From Bacillota bacterium (GTDB lineage Bacteria; Bacillota; Negativicutes; Veillonellales; Negativicoccaceae): a stretch of DNA of 5,179 bases. Positions 1-5,179 of the stretch are shown here, one piece after another. Within the stretch, counting starts at the first letter, position 1, and each line of letters starts with the position of its first letter. The notes below the pieces were generated by a model. That model had not been told where the DNA came from and did no database searches. It was given only the letters and a program-made list of their open reading frames with translations. The stretch is from contig JAEZZT010000063.1 in assembly GCA_023418435.1 (NCBI GenBank), positions 1 to 5,179 on the forward strand. The letters run 5' to 3'. The position numbers were made by a program, and so were the translations under genes.

Positions 1-491
1 GTCTGGTACCGGTCTTTATCTTCCAAACGTGCATGGATATATGGCGGCAACGGCATCTCACCGATTTTCTCTACAATGGCATCAAAATCCCCCGCAGAGG
101 AAAATCGCAAAATACGTCCACCGAAATCCGTTTTTTCTTCCACTTGCGCTCGCAAGTTTTCGGCAAAAATGATTTCCGTCCCCGGCAATGCTTTTTTGCC
201 CGGTTTGACCAACACTTCCCAGCGATCTTCCCCCAAGGGGTGCAGCAGCAAAACTTCTACTTTGCCGCCGGTGGGACGGTGCCCGTACAAACGAGCCGGA
301 ATGACCCGCGTGTTGTTAAATACCCACACATCGCCCGCACGCACCTCATTCAACAAATCGCGAAATTGGGCATGCCGGATCTCGCCGTCGTGTTTCCCCA
401 GCATCAACAACCGCGAACTGTCGCGCGGTTCCACGGGAACTTGCGCAATTAATTCGGGTGGCAATTCATAATTAAAATCTTCTTCCTTCAT
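1..491 (-). CDS. queA: S-adenosylmethionine:tRNA ribosyltransferase-isomerase QueA, N-terminal part (runs off the window)
   Basis: QueA transfers and isomerises the ribosyl moiety of S-adenosylmethionine onto preQ1 at the wobble position of tRNAs with GUN anticodons, giving epoxyqueuosine; it is a cytoplasmic enzyme of queuosine synthesis. I translated the minus strand from the ATG at 491 and found 163 complete codons still open at the left edge, so about half of a family usually near 340 residues is present. Recognisable family blocks are YELPPELIAQ (8-17), the PRDSSRLL stretch (22-29), GDVWVFNNTRVIPARL (53-68), TGGKVEVLLL (74-83), and EMPLPPYI followed by DRYQ (145-163), the signature just before the middle of the protein. 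The start codon directly abuts the TAG stop of the upstream spoIID-like gene. AAAAGG at 500-505, 8 nt upstream, is the likely ribosome binding site. In Firmicutes queA is normally followed by tgt, which would lie beyond position 1; that is inference. Confidence 0.96.
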   Translation of the reverse strand, partial: MKEEDFNYELPPELIAQVPVEPRDSSRLLMLGKHDGEIRHAQFRDLLNEVRAGDVWVFNNTRVIPARLYGHRPTGGKVEVLLLHPLGEDRWEVLVKPGKKALPGTEIIFAENLRAQVEEKTDFGGRILRFSSAGDFDAIVEKIGEMPLPPYIHARLEDKDRYQ

Positions 492-1862
492 CTAATACGC
501 CTTTTCTATTTTTACGCCTTGATAAAAATGTTTCAGAATCTCCTGATAATACTTGGCATCATTGGGATGCTTCTGCGCCATAATCTGGGCGCCCCATTGC
601 GACAGACCGACGCCATGGCCGAAACCGTAGCCATACACTTCGATCTCCCCCTTGCGTTTGCCGCCGCGAATGTCGAAAAGACGGCTGCGCAGTTCCAAGA
701 TATACTGAATCGATTCACCGCTGATCGTCAAATTGCGTTGACTACCTTGGATTTCCATGTGCAACACTCGACCGGATTTACCACGGTCGGATGATTTCAT
801 CGGTGCTTTCTTCAAGGCCGACAATTTGATTTTTTTGATTTTGCCGACTCCTTTGCCGGCGGCATTCAATTTGCTTTCCAACTCGCGCATCGTCAGGCGC
901 ACCACCCACTCCTGGGCGGTATAATCATTCGTCGGCTCCGGCACGGCACGCAAGTAGGGAACATAATTGCTCCAGACGTTTTCGCTGTCTTCCGTATAGC
1001 CGCCGCTGCTGGCACAAAATACGGCATCGATCGGGCGTCCCTGATAAGTAATGATTTCGCCGGCCGTATCATTGACCGCTTCATTCGTCTGTGGCGTTTC
1101 CGCACTGAAGCCGCCATACACTTGCGAGGTAATCGTATCGACCACGTCGAACCCCTGTGCGCCGTAGCCGCCTCGATGAGCCAATGCATACGTGCGGGCC
1201 GCCACCGCTTGTGCCCGCAGTGCATTGGCTTGCCACTGCGGCGGCGCTTCCTTGGGAACGACCCCGTACAGGTACTCTTCAATCGGCACTTCGTTGATTA
1301 CGGTCATTCCATCCGCTCCCACGGTAGGAATCACCTTCATGACGCCGCGATAATCCGTGCCGTTATAAGATACGATTCCCAATTTATTTGATTTGACGTA
1401 TACTGTATCGCCCAAACGTTCTCCATTGACCAAGATACGGCTTCCCGAGATCGTCAATCTGACCTTGGTACCGGCGCTGAAACTTTTCCATTTGCGATTT
1501 CCGTCATAGACGGTGAAATCTCCTCTAGCCGCCAAAGTAACGACACCTTCCGCACGAGCCAAACCGACACGAATCAAGGGCTGATCCGTTTTTCTCTCCA
1601 CCACTTTCAAAGAGTCTTTGATCTCTTCCGTCGGAACCAAGGTACGACTGGAGTTGGCAGAGGATTTTTTCTCCACATAGATTTTGCGTGGCTTTGCCTG
1701 CTCTATTTTGTAACTCACATGCCGATGCTTGGTGACATGCCGTTCCGTTTGGACCTCATGCTTTTCTCGCAATCCTTTGACCGGATGCGCTTCCGCTACA
1801 TTTCCCATTTGCCAACACCACAAGGAGACCAAGGCTAAAATTGCTATACGTTGTACTTTCAT
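492..1862 (-). CDS. Secreted SpoIID/LytB-domain protein (probable peptidoglycan lytic enzyme)
   Basis: SpoIID is a lytic transglycosylase that cuts peptidoglycan strands lacking stem peptides during engulfment; LytB is a related amidase enhancer. Numbering from the first possible ATG (1865), residues 1-26 look like a signal peptide with a hydrophobic core and an AEA cleavage site before His27. Residues 30-70 are a Lys/His-rich linker, about 100-180 a beta-rich segment, and 185-430 the SpoIID domain. The domain has EEYLYGVVPKEAPPQW (196-211), whose Glu206 matches the catalytic glutamate position, then ALRAQAVAARTYAL (215-228), FCASSGGYTEDSENVW (283-298) and the closing GYGFGHGVGLSQWGA block (412-426). 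At 457 residues it is clearly longer than B. subtilis SpoIID (about 340), so it may be a paralogue and not the sporulation protein itself; I therefore give no symbol. I chose the second of two tandem ATGs (1862) because GGCGG lies 7 nt before it. The gene lies between DUF2905 and queA in a co-directional operon. Confidence 0.9.
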   Translation of the reverse strand: MKVQRIAILALVSLWCWQMGNVAEAHPVKGLREKHEVQTERHVTKHRHVSYKIEQAKPRKIYVEKKSSANSSRTLVPTEEIKDSLKVVERKTDQPLIRVGLARAEGVVTLAARGDFTVYDGNRKWKSFSAGTKVRLTISGSRILVNGERLGDTVYVKSNKLGIVSYNGTDYRGVMKVIPTVGADGMTVINEVPIEEYLYGVVPKEAPPQWQANALRAQAVAARTYALAHRGGYGAQGFDVVDTITSQVYGGFSAETPQTNEAVNDTAGEIITYQGRPIDAVFCASSGGYTEDSENVWSNYVPYLRAVPEPTNDYTAQEWVVRLTMRELESKLNAAGKGVGKIKKIKLSALKKAPMKSSDRGKSGRVLHMEIQGSQRNLTISGESIQYILELRSRLFDIRGGKRKGEIEVYGYGFGHGVGLSQWGAQIMAQKHPNDAKYYQEILKHFYQGVKIEKAY

Positions 1863-1866
1863 CATT

Positions 1867-1874
1867 TCACCGCC
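1867..1874 (-). promoter_or_regulatory. Ribosome binding site for the spoIID-like gene
   Basis: On the minus strand the bases read GGCGGTGA, close to the Shine-Dalgarno consensus GGAGGTGA, and the final TGA is at the same time the stop codon of the DUF2905 gene. The site lies 4 nt before the second of two tandem ATGs (1862) and only 1 nt before the first (1865), which favours the second as the true start. Confidence 0.65.
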
Positions 1875-2073
1875 GAAATAAAAATTGCATGACTATTGTC
1901 AATACGATAGAAACAACTATGGATGACATCAAGGGAAAATAAAATGTCGTATTTCCCTTCGTCCAATGAAAATCACCCGGTAGTCTTCCCAGCGGAAACC
2001 ATCCTCCACCGAAATGAAGTACGAGCCCCGCCAATATCAGACAAATTCCCACCCCAATTAATAATTTGGCCAT
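1867..2073 (-). CDS. DUF2905 family small membrane protein
   Basis: This is a small integral membrane protein of unknown function, 68 or 69 residues long, the usual size for DUF2905. Two membrane segments are visible, at about residues 5-21 and 47-66 (numbered from the ATG at 2076). They are joined by a short loop carrying the family signature LGRLPGDFHW (29-38) and then FYFPLMSS (45-52); it ends with basic residues FRR. Two tandem ATGs are possible at 2076 and 2073. GGAGG at 2078-2082 is 4 nt from the second and only 1 nt from the first, so I prefer 2073, which shares one base with the ruvB stop in a TGATG arrangement. It lies directly after ruvB and directly before the spoIID-like gene, so it is almost certainly cotranscribed and translationally coupled. 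A role in envelope or recombination cannot be read from the sequence. Confidence 0.9.
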   Translation of the reverse strand: MAKLLIGVGICLILAGLVLHFGGGWFPLGRLPGDFHWTKGNTTFYFPLMSSIVVSIVLTIVMQFLFRR

Positions 2074-3104
2074 CATTCCTCCAACAAGGTTCCTTGCACC
2101 GGTTGAGGTGGCGCCATCCCCAAATGGGAGTAGGCCGCTGCCGTAGCCACCCGACCTCGCGGTGTGCGATTGAGAAAACCATGTTGCATCAAGTATGGCT
2201 CATACACATCCTCAATCGTGGAAGTTTCCTCGCTCACCGCAGCCGCAATCGTATCGATTCCTACCGGCCCGCCGCCGAACTGGGTAATAATTGCCTGCAA
2301 TACTTTTCTATCGATAGCATCAAGCCCACAGCGATCCACTTCCATGGCACTCAATGCTTCGTCAGCAATCTCCGCCGTGATCACTCCGTCGCCTTTGACT
2401 TGCGCAAAATCCCTCACCCGTTTCAACAAGCGATTGGCAATACGCGGTGTACCGCGCGAGCGCTTGGCAATTTCATGCGCACCTTGCTCGGCAATGGGGA
2501 TCTCCAACAATTGAGCCGCCCTCGTGACGATCTCCTCGATCTCCGGGACTCGGTAATACTCCAAGCGATGAATCACACCGAAACGGTCTCGTAAGGGAGC
2601 TGCCAAAGCACCTGCTCTCGTGGTGGCCCCTACCAAGGTAAATCTCGGCAAATCAATGCGCACGGATTTGGCCCCGGGCCCTTTACCGATGAGGATATCC
2701 AAAGCAAAATCCTCCAAAGCCGGATACAAAATTTCCTCCACACTGCGCGAAAGTCGATGGATTTCATCGATAAAAAGCACATCGCCTTCCTCCAAATTCG
2801 TCAGCAGCGCAGCCAAATCCCCCGGCCGCTCGATCGCCGGACCGCTGGTAATGCGCAACGGCACCTCCATCTCATTGGCGATTATCGCTGCCAACGTCGT
2901 CTTGCCCAAACCGGGAGGACCATACAATAGAACATGGTCCAAGGCTTCCCCTCTGCGTTTGGCGGCTTCGATAAATACCGACAAATTGGTCTTTAGCGTT
3001 TCCTGGCCAATATACTCCGTCAATGATTTCGGGCGCAGGCTGCTTTGCCAGCGATCCTGCGGCAACTCTTCACGACCGATAATCCGTTCCTCATGCTCAA
3101 TCAT
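2073..3104 (-). CDS. ruvB: Holliday junction branch migration DNA helicase RuvB
   Basis: RuvB is the hexameric AAA+ ATPase that pumps duplex DNA through a RuvA-bound Holliday junction during recombinational repair. The 343-residue length fits the family. Visible landmarks are [13 protein letters not shown] (22-34), Walker [10 protein letters not shown] (62-70), Walker B LFIDEIH (110-116), sensor 1 GATTRAG (159-165), the PLRDRFG stretch (170-176) that carries the arginine finger in this family, and sensor 2 [10 protein letters not shown] (218-227). A C-terminal winged helix follows, with [10 protein letters not shown] (276-285) and the TPRGR DNA-binding wing (314-318). No key motif is missing. 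The ATG overlaps the ruvA stop as ATGA, and AAAGGGAG at 3111-3118 gives a ribosome binding site 6 nt before it. The stop codon in turn overlaps the DUF2905 start. Confidence 0.99.
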   Translation of the reverse strand: MIEHEERIIGREELPQDRWQSSLRPKSLTEYIGQETLKTNLSVFIEAAKRRGEALDHVLLYGPPGLGKTTLAAIIANEMEVPLRITSGPAIERPGDLAALLTNLEEGDVLFIDEIHRLSRSVEEILYPALEDFALDILIGKGPGAKSVRIDLPRFTLVGATTRAGALAAPLRDRFGVIHRLEYYRVPEIEEIVTRAAQLLEIPIAEQGAHEIAKRSRGTPRIANRLLKRVRDFAQVKGDGVITAEIADEALSAMEVDRCGLDAIDRKVLQAIITQFGGGPVGIDTIAAAVSEETSTIEDVYEPYLMQHGFLNRTPRGRVATAAAYSHLGMAPPQPVQGTLLEE

Positions 3105-3709
3105 GCGTTTCTCCCTTTACCCAAAGCATTCAAAACTGCTCTCAACAAAGTCTCCGTCTGCGGATATTCGCCTTGCAGACGCAACGCCACCGGTCTGACT
3201 TCCTGCTCCGTATATCCCAAACCCGTCAAGGCGCGGATCGTCTCCGCCACCGCTCCCGTTTCCAATGCGCCTTGCGGAATCTCGAACTCCTCCTCTTCGT
3301 CCAAAGGAGTGCCGGGCACTTTGTCCTTCAGTTCCAACAACAAACGCTCCGCCGACTTCTTGCCGATTCCCGGCAACTTCATCAAGACCGCCTTATTCTT
3401 CATGCGAATCGCTTCATAAAAAAGTGCCGGCCTCGTCGAGGCGACAATACCGCAGGCTACCTTCGGACCGATTCCCGACACGTTCAAGAGCAACATATAC
3501 ATCTCATACTCTTCTTCTGTATAAAATCCGTACAACGACCAACCGTCTTCTCTGACATGCAAGTGCGTATGCAAGAGAACACTGTCTCCCAAGTTGATCA
3601 TTTCCCGCGTAGTCAAAGGAATCGTCACTCGATATCCGATCCCCTGTACATCAACGATACAAGAGTCCAAATCCAAACGAGTTACCTTTCCTTGCACATA
3701 TCCAATCAT
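3101..3709 (-). CDS. ruvA: Holliday junction branch migration protein RuvA
   Basis: RuvA is the tetrameric protein that holds the four-way DNA junction in an open square form and recruits two RuvB rings. The 202-residue length is typical. Domain I is an OB fold at about residues 1-63, ending in LYGF (59-62). It contains the acidic pin Glu54-Asp55 in [12 protein letters not shown], matching the E. coli pin of two acidic residues. Domain II carries two helix-hairpin-helix motifs, NVSGIGPK (76-83) and KLPGIGKK (111-118). An acidic flexible linker (DEEEEFE, 137-143) leads to domain III (about 153-196), which binds RuvB. The start is one base after the ruvC stop, with GGAG at 3716-3719 six bases upstream. 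Its stop overlaps the ruvB start by ATGA, so RuvA and RuvB are probably made in a coupled fashion. Confidence 0.99.
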   Translation of the reverse strand: MIGYVQGKVTRLDLDSCIVDVQGIGYRVTIPLTTREMINLGDSVLLHTHLHVREDGWSLYGFYTEEEYEMYMLLLNVSGIGPKVACGIVASTRPALFYEAIRMKNKAVLMKLPGIGKKSAERLLLELKDKVPGTPLDEEEEFEIPQGALETGAVAETIRALTGLGYTEQEVRPVALRLQGEYPQTETLLRAVLNALGKGRNA

Positions 3710-3710
3710 C

Positions 3711-4193
3711 TTATACTCCGTTCTGTCTTTCTCTCAGCAATGTACAAATCGCCACCGCCAAAGCATCGGCCGCATCATCCGGACGAATCTTTTCACGAAT
3801 CCCCAACAACCGCATCGTCATCTGAATCATCTGATGCTTGGTCGCCCGTCCGTAGCCGACCACTCCTTGTTTTACCTGCAACGGCGTATACTCCGCGATA
3901 CGCACGCCGGCCAAGCGAGCGGCCAGCAAAATAACGCCACGTGCCTGACTCACCGTCATCGCAGTCGTTACATTGCGATTGAAAAATAATTCTTCCACGC
4001 CCATAATATCCGGCTGAAACTCTTCAATGATCTGTACCAAATCATGGTAAATAATTTCTAATCTCGCCGGCATCTCCAAATCTGCAGGAGTGGTAATCAC
4101 ACCATAACGCAATACTTGCAAGTGTGAGCCTTGTTTTTCCACGATACCGAAACCGCAAATCGCAGTTCCCGGATCTATTCCCAATACACGCAT
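3711..4193 (-). CDS. ruvC: Crossover junction endodeoxyribonuclease RuvC
   Basis: RuvC is the dimeric Mg2+-dependent nuclease that cuts Holliday junctions symmetrically after RuvAB branch migration. At 160 residues it has the family's usual length. The four catalytic acidic residues are in place: Asp7 in RVLGIDPGT (2-10), Glu67 in GVEELFF (65-71), and Asp140 and Asp143 in PDDAADALAVAIC (138-150). VKQGVVGYGRATKHQM (107-122) is the conserved segment before the last acidic pair. The ATG at 4193 is supported by AAGGTGG at 4200-4206 and by a promoter just upstream. It is the first gene of the minus-strand operon; ruvA follows after one base. Bacillus subtilis lacks RuvC and uses RecU, so this gene gives a hint about lineage. 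Confidence 0.98.
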   Translation of the reverse strand: MRVLGIDPGTAICGFGIVEKQGSHLQVLRYGVITTPADLEMPARLEIIYHDLVQIIEEFQPDIMGVEELFFNRNVTTAMTVSQARGVILLAARLAGVRIAEYTPLQVKQGVVGYGRATKHQMIQMTMRLLGIREKIRPDDAADALAVAICTLLRERQNGV

Positions 4194-4198
4194 AATGT

Positions 4199-4206
4199 CC
4201 CACCTT
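4199..4206 (-). promoter_or_regulatory. Ribosome binding site of ruvC
   Basis: The minus strand reads AAGGTGGG, with its last G 5 nt before the ruvC ATG. It is the only strong Shine-Dalgarno match near the operon's first start codon and supports the start at 4193. Confidence 0.8.
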
Positions 4207-4217
4207 CATTAAACTTC

Positions 4218-4228
4218 ATTATAGCATA
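4218..4228 (-). promoter_or_regulatory. Extended -10 sigma-A promoter for the ruvC operon
   Basis: The minus strand reads TATGCTATAAT. This is a perfect -10 hexamer preceded by the TRTGn extension that in Gram-positive bacteria replaces a strong -35. At a 17-nt spacing the -35 region (4241-4246, CATCAA) matches poorly. Transcription would begin near 4211, giving a leader of about 17 nt before ruvC. No LexA-type box (GAAC-N4-GTTC) is visible around it. Confidence 0.75.
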
Positions 4229-4242
4229 TTCCCCTGAAAATT

Positions 4243-4271
4243 GATGTGGAATCACTATTCTTTATTCCATC
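4243..4271. repeat. Inverted repeat in the divergent promoter region (possible operator)
   Basis: GATGTGGAAT at 4243-4252 faces ATTCCATC at 4264-4271. The arms are complementary over 8 bp if one T bulges, with an uninterrupted 6-bp core TGGAAT/ATTCCA and an 11-nt centre. The repeat lies between the two divergent promoters, overlapping the -35 region of ruvC. It might bind a regulator, but chance is possible in AT-rich intergenic DNA. No regulator is identified. Confidence 0.3.
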
Positions 4272-4284
4272 TCTAAGCTTCCAA

Positions 4285-4295
4285 TGACATTGTCA
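4285..4295. repeat. Small palindrome over the -35 element of the crotonase gene
   Basis: TGACA-T-TGTCA is a perfect 5-bp inverted repeat around a single central T. It interlocks with a second one, CAATG-A-CATTG (4282-4292). Both cover or touch the -35 hexamer at 4290-4295, where a bound repressor would block RNA polymerase. The function is inferred from position only. Confidence 0.3.
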
Positions 4296-4318
4296 GAAAA
4301 ACGGGAGCTGAGTATAAT
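4290..4318 (+). promoter_or_regulatory. Sigma-A promoter of the enoyl-CoA hydratase/isomerase gene
   Basis: TTGTCA (4290-4295, five of six consensus bases) and TATAAT (4313-4318, perfect) are separated by exactly 17 bases. Transcription should start near 4325, leaving a leader of about 19 nt before the ATG at 4344. This rules out the upstream in-frame ATG at 4284 as a start for this transcript. Confidence 0.85.
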
Positions 4319-4330
4319 AAAACCAAAGAA

Positions 4331-4340
4331 AGGATGTGAT
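4331..4340 (+). promoter_or_regulatory. Strong ribosome binding site of the crotonase gene
   Basis: AGGATGTGAT matches the full anti-Shine-Dalgarno complement AGGAGGTGAT at nine of ten positions and ends 3 nt before the ATG at 4344. It fixes that ATG as the start. Confidence 0.85.
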
Positions 4341-4343
4341 GAA

Positions 4344-5144
4344 ATGGAATGTACTCTATACCATGTCGAAGCGCAAGTCGCCTATATCACACTCAATGAT
4401 CCGCAACGTCTGAATCCCCTCAACGAACATATGGCCGGGGAGATTTCCGCTCATATCGCAAACGCCAATCACGATCCTCGGGTGCGCTTGATCGTTCTTC
4501 AAGGTGCCGGACGAGCCTTCTCCGCCGGCGGAGATATACGTTTCTTCCACAATTGTATCCAAAACGTTGAATATGACCACCTCGATCGCATGCTCCGTAC
4601 CGTGCAAGAGTTGATCTTGGCCATTCGCTACTCGCCGAAATTAGTCATTGCAGCGGTTCATGGTCACGCCTCCGGTGGCGGTGCCAATGTGGCTCTCGCC
4701 TGCGACTATCGAATTTGCGACGAAAGTGCGTGCTTCACCCAGTCATTTACCAAAATCGGTTTGGCGCCGGATGCGGCCGGTCTATATTTTTTGAGTCGCA
4801 TGATATCTCCGTCCCAAGCATTTGCGATTTGTACGGATGCACGGCCAATCTCCGCTGAAGATGCCTTGGCACTCGGTGTGGCCAACCAAGTGGTCAGTGC
4901 AGGAAAACTGAAGGAATCGGTCGAACAATTTTGTGCGCAGCTTCTGCAAGCCCCATTGGAAAGCTATACGCTGGCCAAACAAATGATCAACGAGGATATG
5001 TACGGAGATCTGAAAGATTATCTCTTCAATATAGAAACTCCTGCTTTGCAGCAATCATTCCGCTCAGCTGATTTTGCCGAAGGCGTACGGGCATTTCTGG
5101 AAAAAAGAAAGCCCGATTTTGCCGCCGCCCATACTCCGGAATAA
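4344..5144 (+). CDS. Enoyl-CoA hydratase/isomerase (crotonase) family protein, PaaG-like
   Basis: Crotonase-fold enzymes act on acyl-CoA thioesters by stabilising an enolate in an oxyanion hole. The protein has 266 residues, normal for the family. The first oxyanion segment is RAFSAGGD (57-64) and the second HGHASGGGANVALACD (106-121). By hand alignment with rat mitochondrial enoyl-CoA hydratase, the two catalytic glutamates (Glu144, Glu164) correspond to Asn115 and Phe136. Asp143 in IGLAPDAAG (138-146) sits where PaaG-type 1,2-epoxyphenylacetyl-CoA isomerases have their active-site Asp. The C-terminal SADFAEGVRAFLEKRKPDF (241-259) also resembles PaaG, so isomerase activity is likelier than hydration. 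No other paa gene is in view, so the substrate is unknown. An in-frame extension to 4284 exists, but it overlaps the promoter. The gene diverges from ruvC and seems to be transcribed alone within the window. Confidence 0.93.
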   Translation: MECTLYHVEAQVAYITLNDPQRLNPLNEHMAGEISAHIANANHDPRVRLIVLQGAGRAFSAGGDIRFFHNCIQNVEYDHLDRMLRTVQELILAIRYSPKLVIAAVHGHASGGGANVALACDYRICDESACFTQSFTKIGLAPDAAGLYFLSRMISPSQAFAICTDARPISAEDALALGVANQVVSAGKLKESVEQFCAQLLQAPLESYTLAKQMINEDMYGDLKDYLFNIETPALQQSFRSADFAEGVRAFLEKRKPDFAAAHTPE

Positions 5145-5179
5145 AGCATGAGCCGGCGAAAAACCGCATAGAAAGCTCC

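Noticed and set aside
33..471. Two plus-strand open frames opposite queA
   Set aside because: The minus strand encodes an unmistakable QueA N-terminal half over the whole stretch.
893..1282. Minus-strand open frame of 129 codons inside the spoIID-like gene
   Set aside because: It is an alternative frame within the conserved SpoIID domain, with low-complexity Arg-rich translation and no start signals.
1875..1902. TTGACA on the minus strand (1897-1902) as an internal promoter for the spoIID-like gene
   Set aside because: The best -10 at 16 nt spacing is TATTTC, a weak match, and the transcript would begin inside the ribosome binding site. The bases also encode the last membrane segment of the DUF2905 protein.
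1923..2594. Plus-strand open frame of 223 codons antisense to ruvB and DUF2905
   Set aside because: It lies opposite well-recognised genes, its translation shows no family motif, and it has no clear ribosome binding site or promoter.
3173..3934. Plus-strand open frame of 253 codons antisense to ruvA and ruvC
   Set aside because: It is a shadow of two complete conserved genes, with a composition rich in Arg, His, Ser and Pro typical of antisense frames.
4284..4343. In-frame upstream extension of the crotonase gene (20 extra residues from the ATG at 4284)
   Set aside because: It lies across the -35 and -10 elements, before the predicted transcript start, and lacks the strong ribosome binding site found before 4344. 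The extra residues do not resemble the crotonase N-terminus.
5145..5179. Possible terminator or new gene start after the crotonase stop
   Set aside because: Only 35 bases remain. The GAGC/GCTC and CGG/CCG pairings are very short and there is no T-run, and the ATG at 5148 opens only seven codons.

Overview
The window is a compact chromosomal segment from a Gram-positive bacterium, most likely an endospore-forming member of the Firmicutes (Bacillota). This rests on the Gram-positive style ribosome binding sites (AAGGTGG, GGAGG, AGGATGTGAT), a perfect TATGCTATAAT extended -10 element, a SpoIID/LytB-domain protein, and the ruv-queA gene order known from that phylum. The presence of ruvC points away from Bacillus proper, which relies on RecU, and towards a Clostridia-like or deeper-branching Bacilli lineage (for example Alicyclobacillaceae, Thermoactinomycetaceae or Paenibacillaceae relatives). 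The genus cannot be fixed from this sequence. Base composition looks moderate and even across the window, with no sign of recent transfer.

Positions 1-4193 hold one tightly packed minus-strand operon. Read in transcription order it is ruvC, ruvA, ruvB, a small DUF2905 membrane protein, a secreted SpoIID/LytB-domain protein, and queA, which runs off the left edge. No junction has more than one spare base: ruvC-ruvA has a 1-nt gap, ruvA-ruvB an ATGA overlap, ruvB-DUF2905 a TGATG or ATGA overlap, DUF2905-spoIID a few bases, and spoIID-queA stop and start codons that abut. Each gene's ribosome binding site lies in or at the end of the gene before it, so translation is probably coupled throughout. 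RuvA and RuvB form the Holliday-junction branch-migration motor and RuvC cuts the junction. QueA performs the late queuosine step of tRNA modification. The SpoIID-like protein is predicted to act on peptidoglycan outside the membrane.

Positions 4194-4343 are a divergent intergenic region. It carries an extended -10 promoter firing left into ruvC and a near-consensus sigma-A promoter firing right, with two small inverted repeats that could be operators. No LexA box is visible.

Positions 4344-5144 encode a plus-strand crotonase-family protein. Its sequence resembles PaaG-type enoyl-CoA isomerases more than classical hydratases, because both catalytic glutamates of the hydratase are replaced. 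The last 35 bases show no supportable feature.

No mobile element, CRISPR array, rRNA or tRNA gene was seen. The region looks mostly like conserved housekeeping DNA. The points most worth following are the SpoIID-like and DUF2905 genes embedded in a recombination/tRNA operon, and the active-site substitutions of the crotonase.
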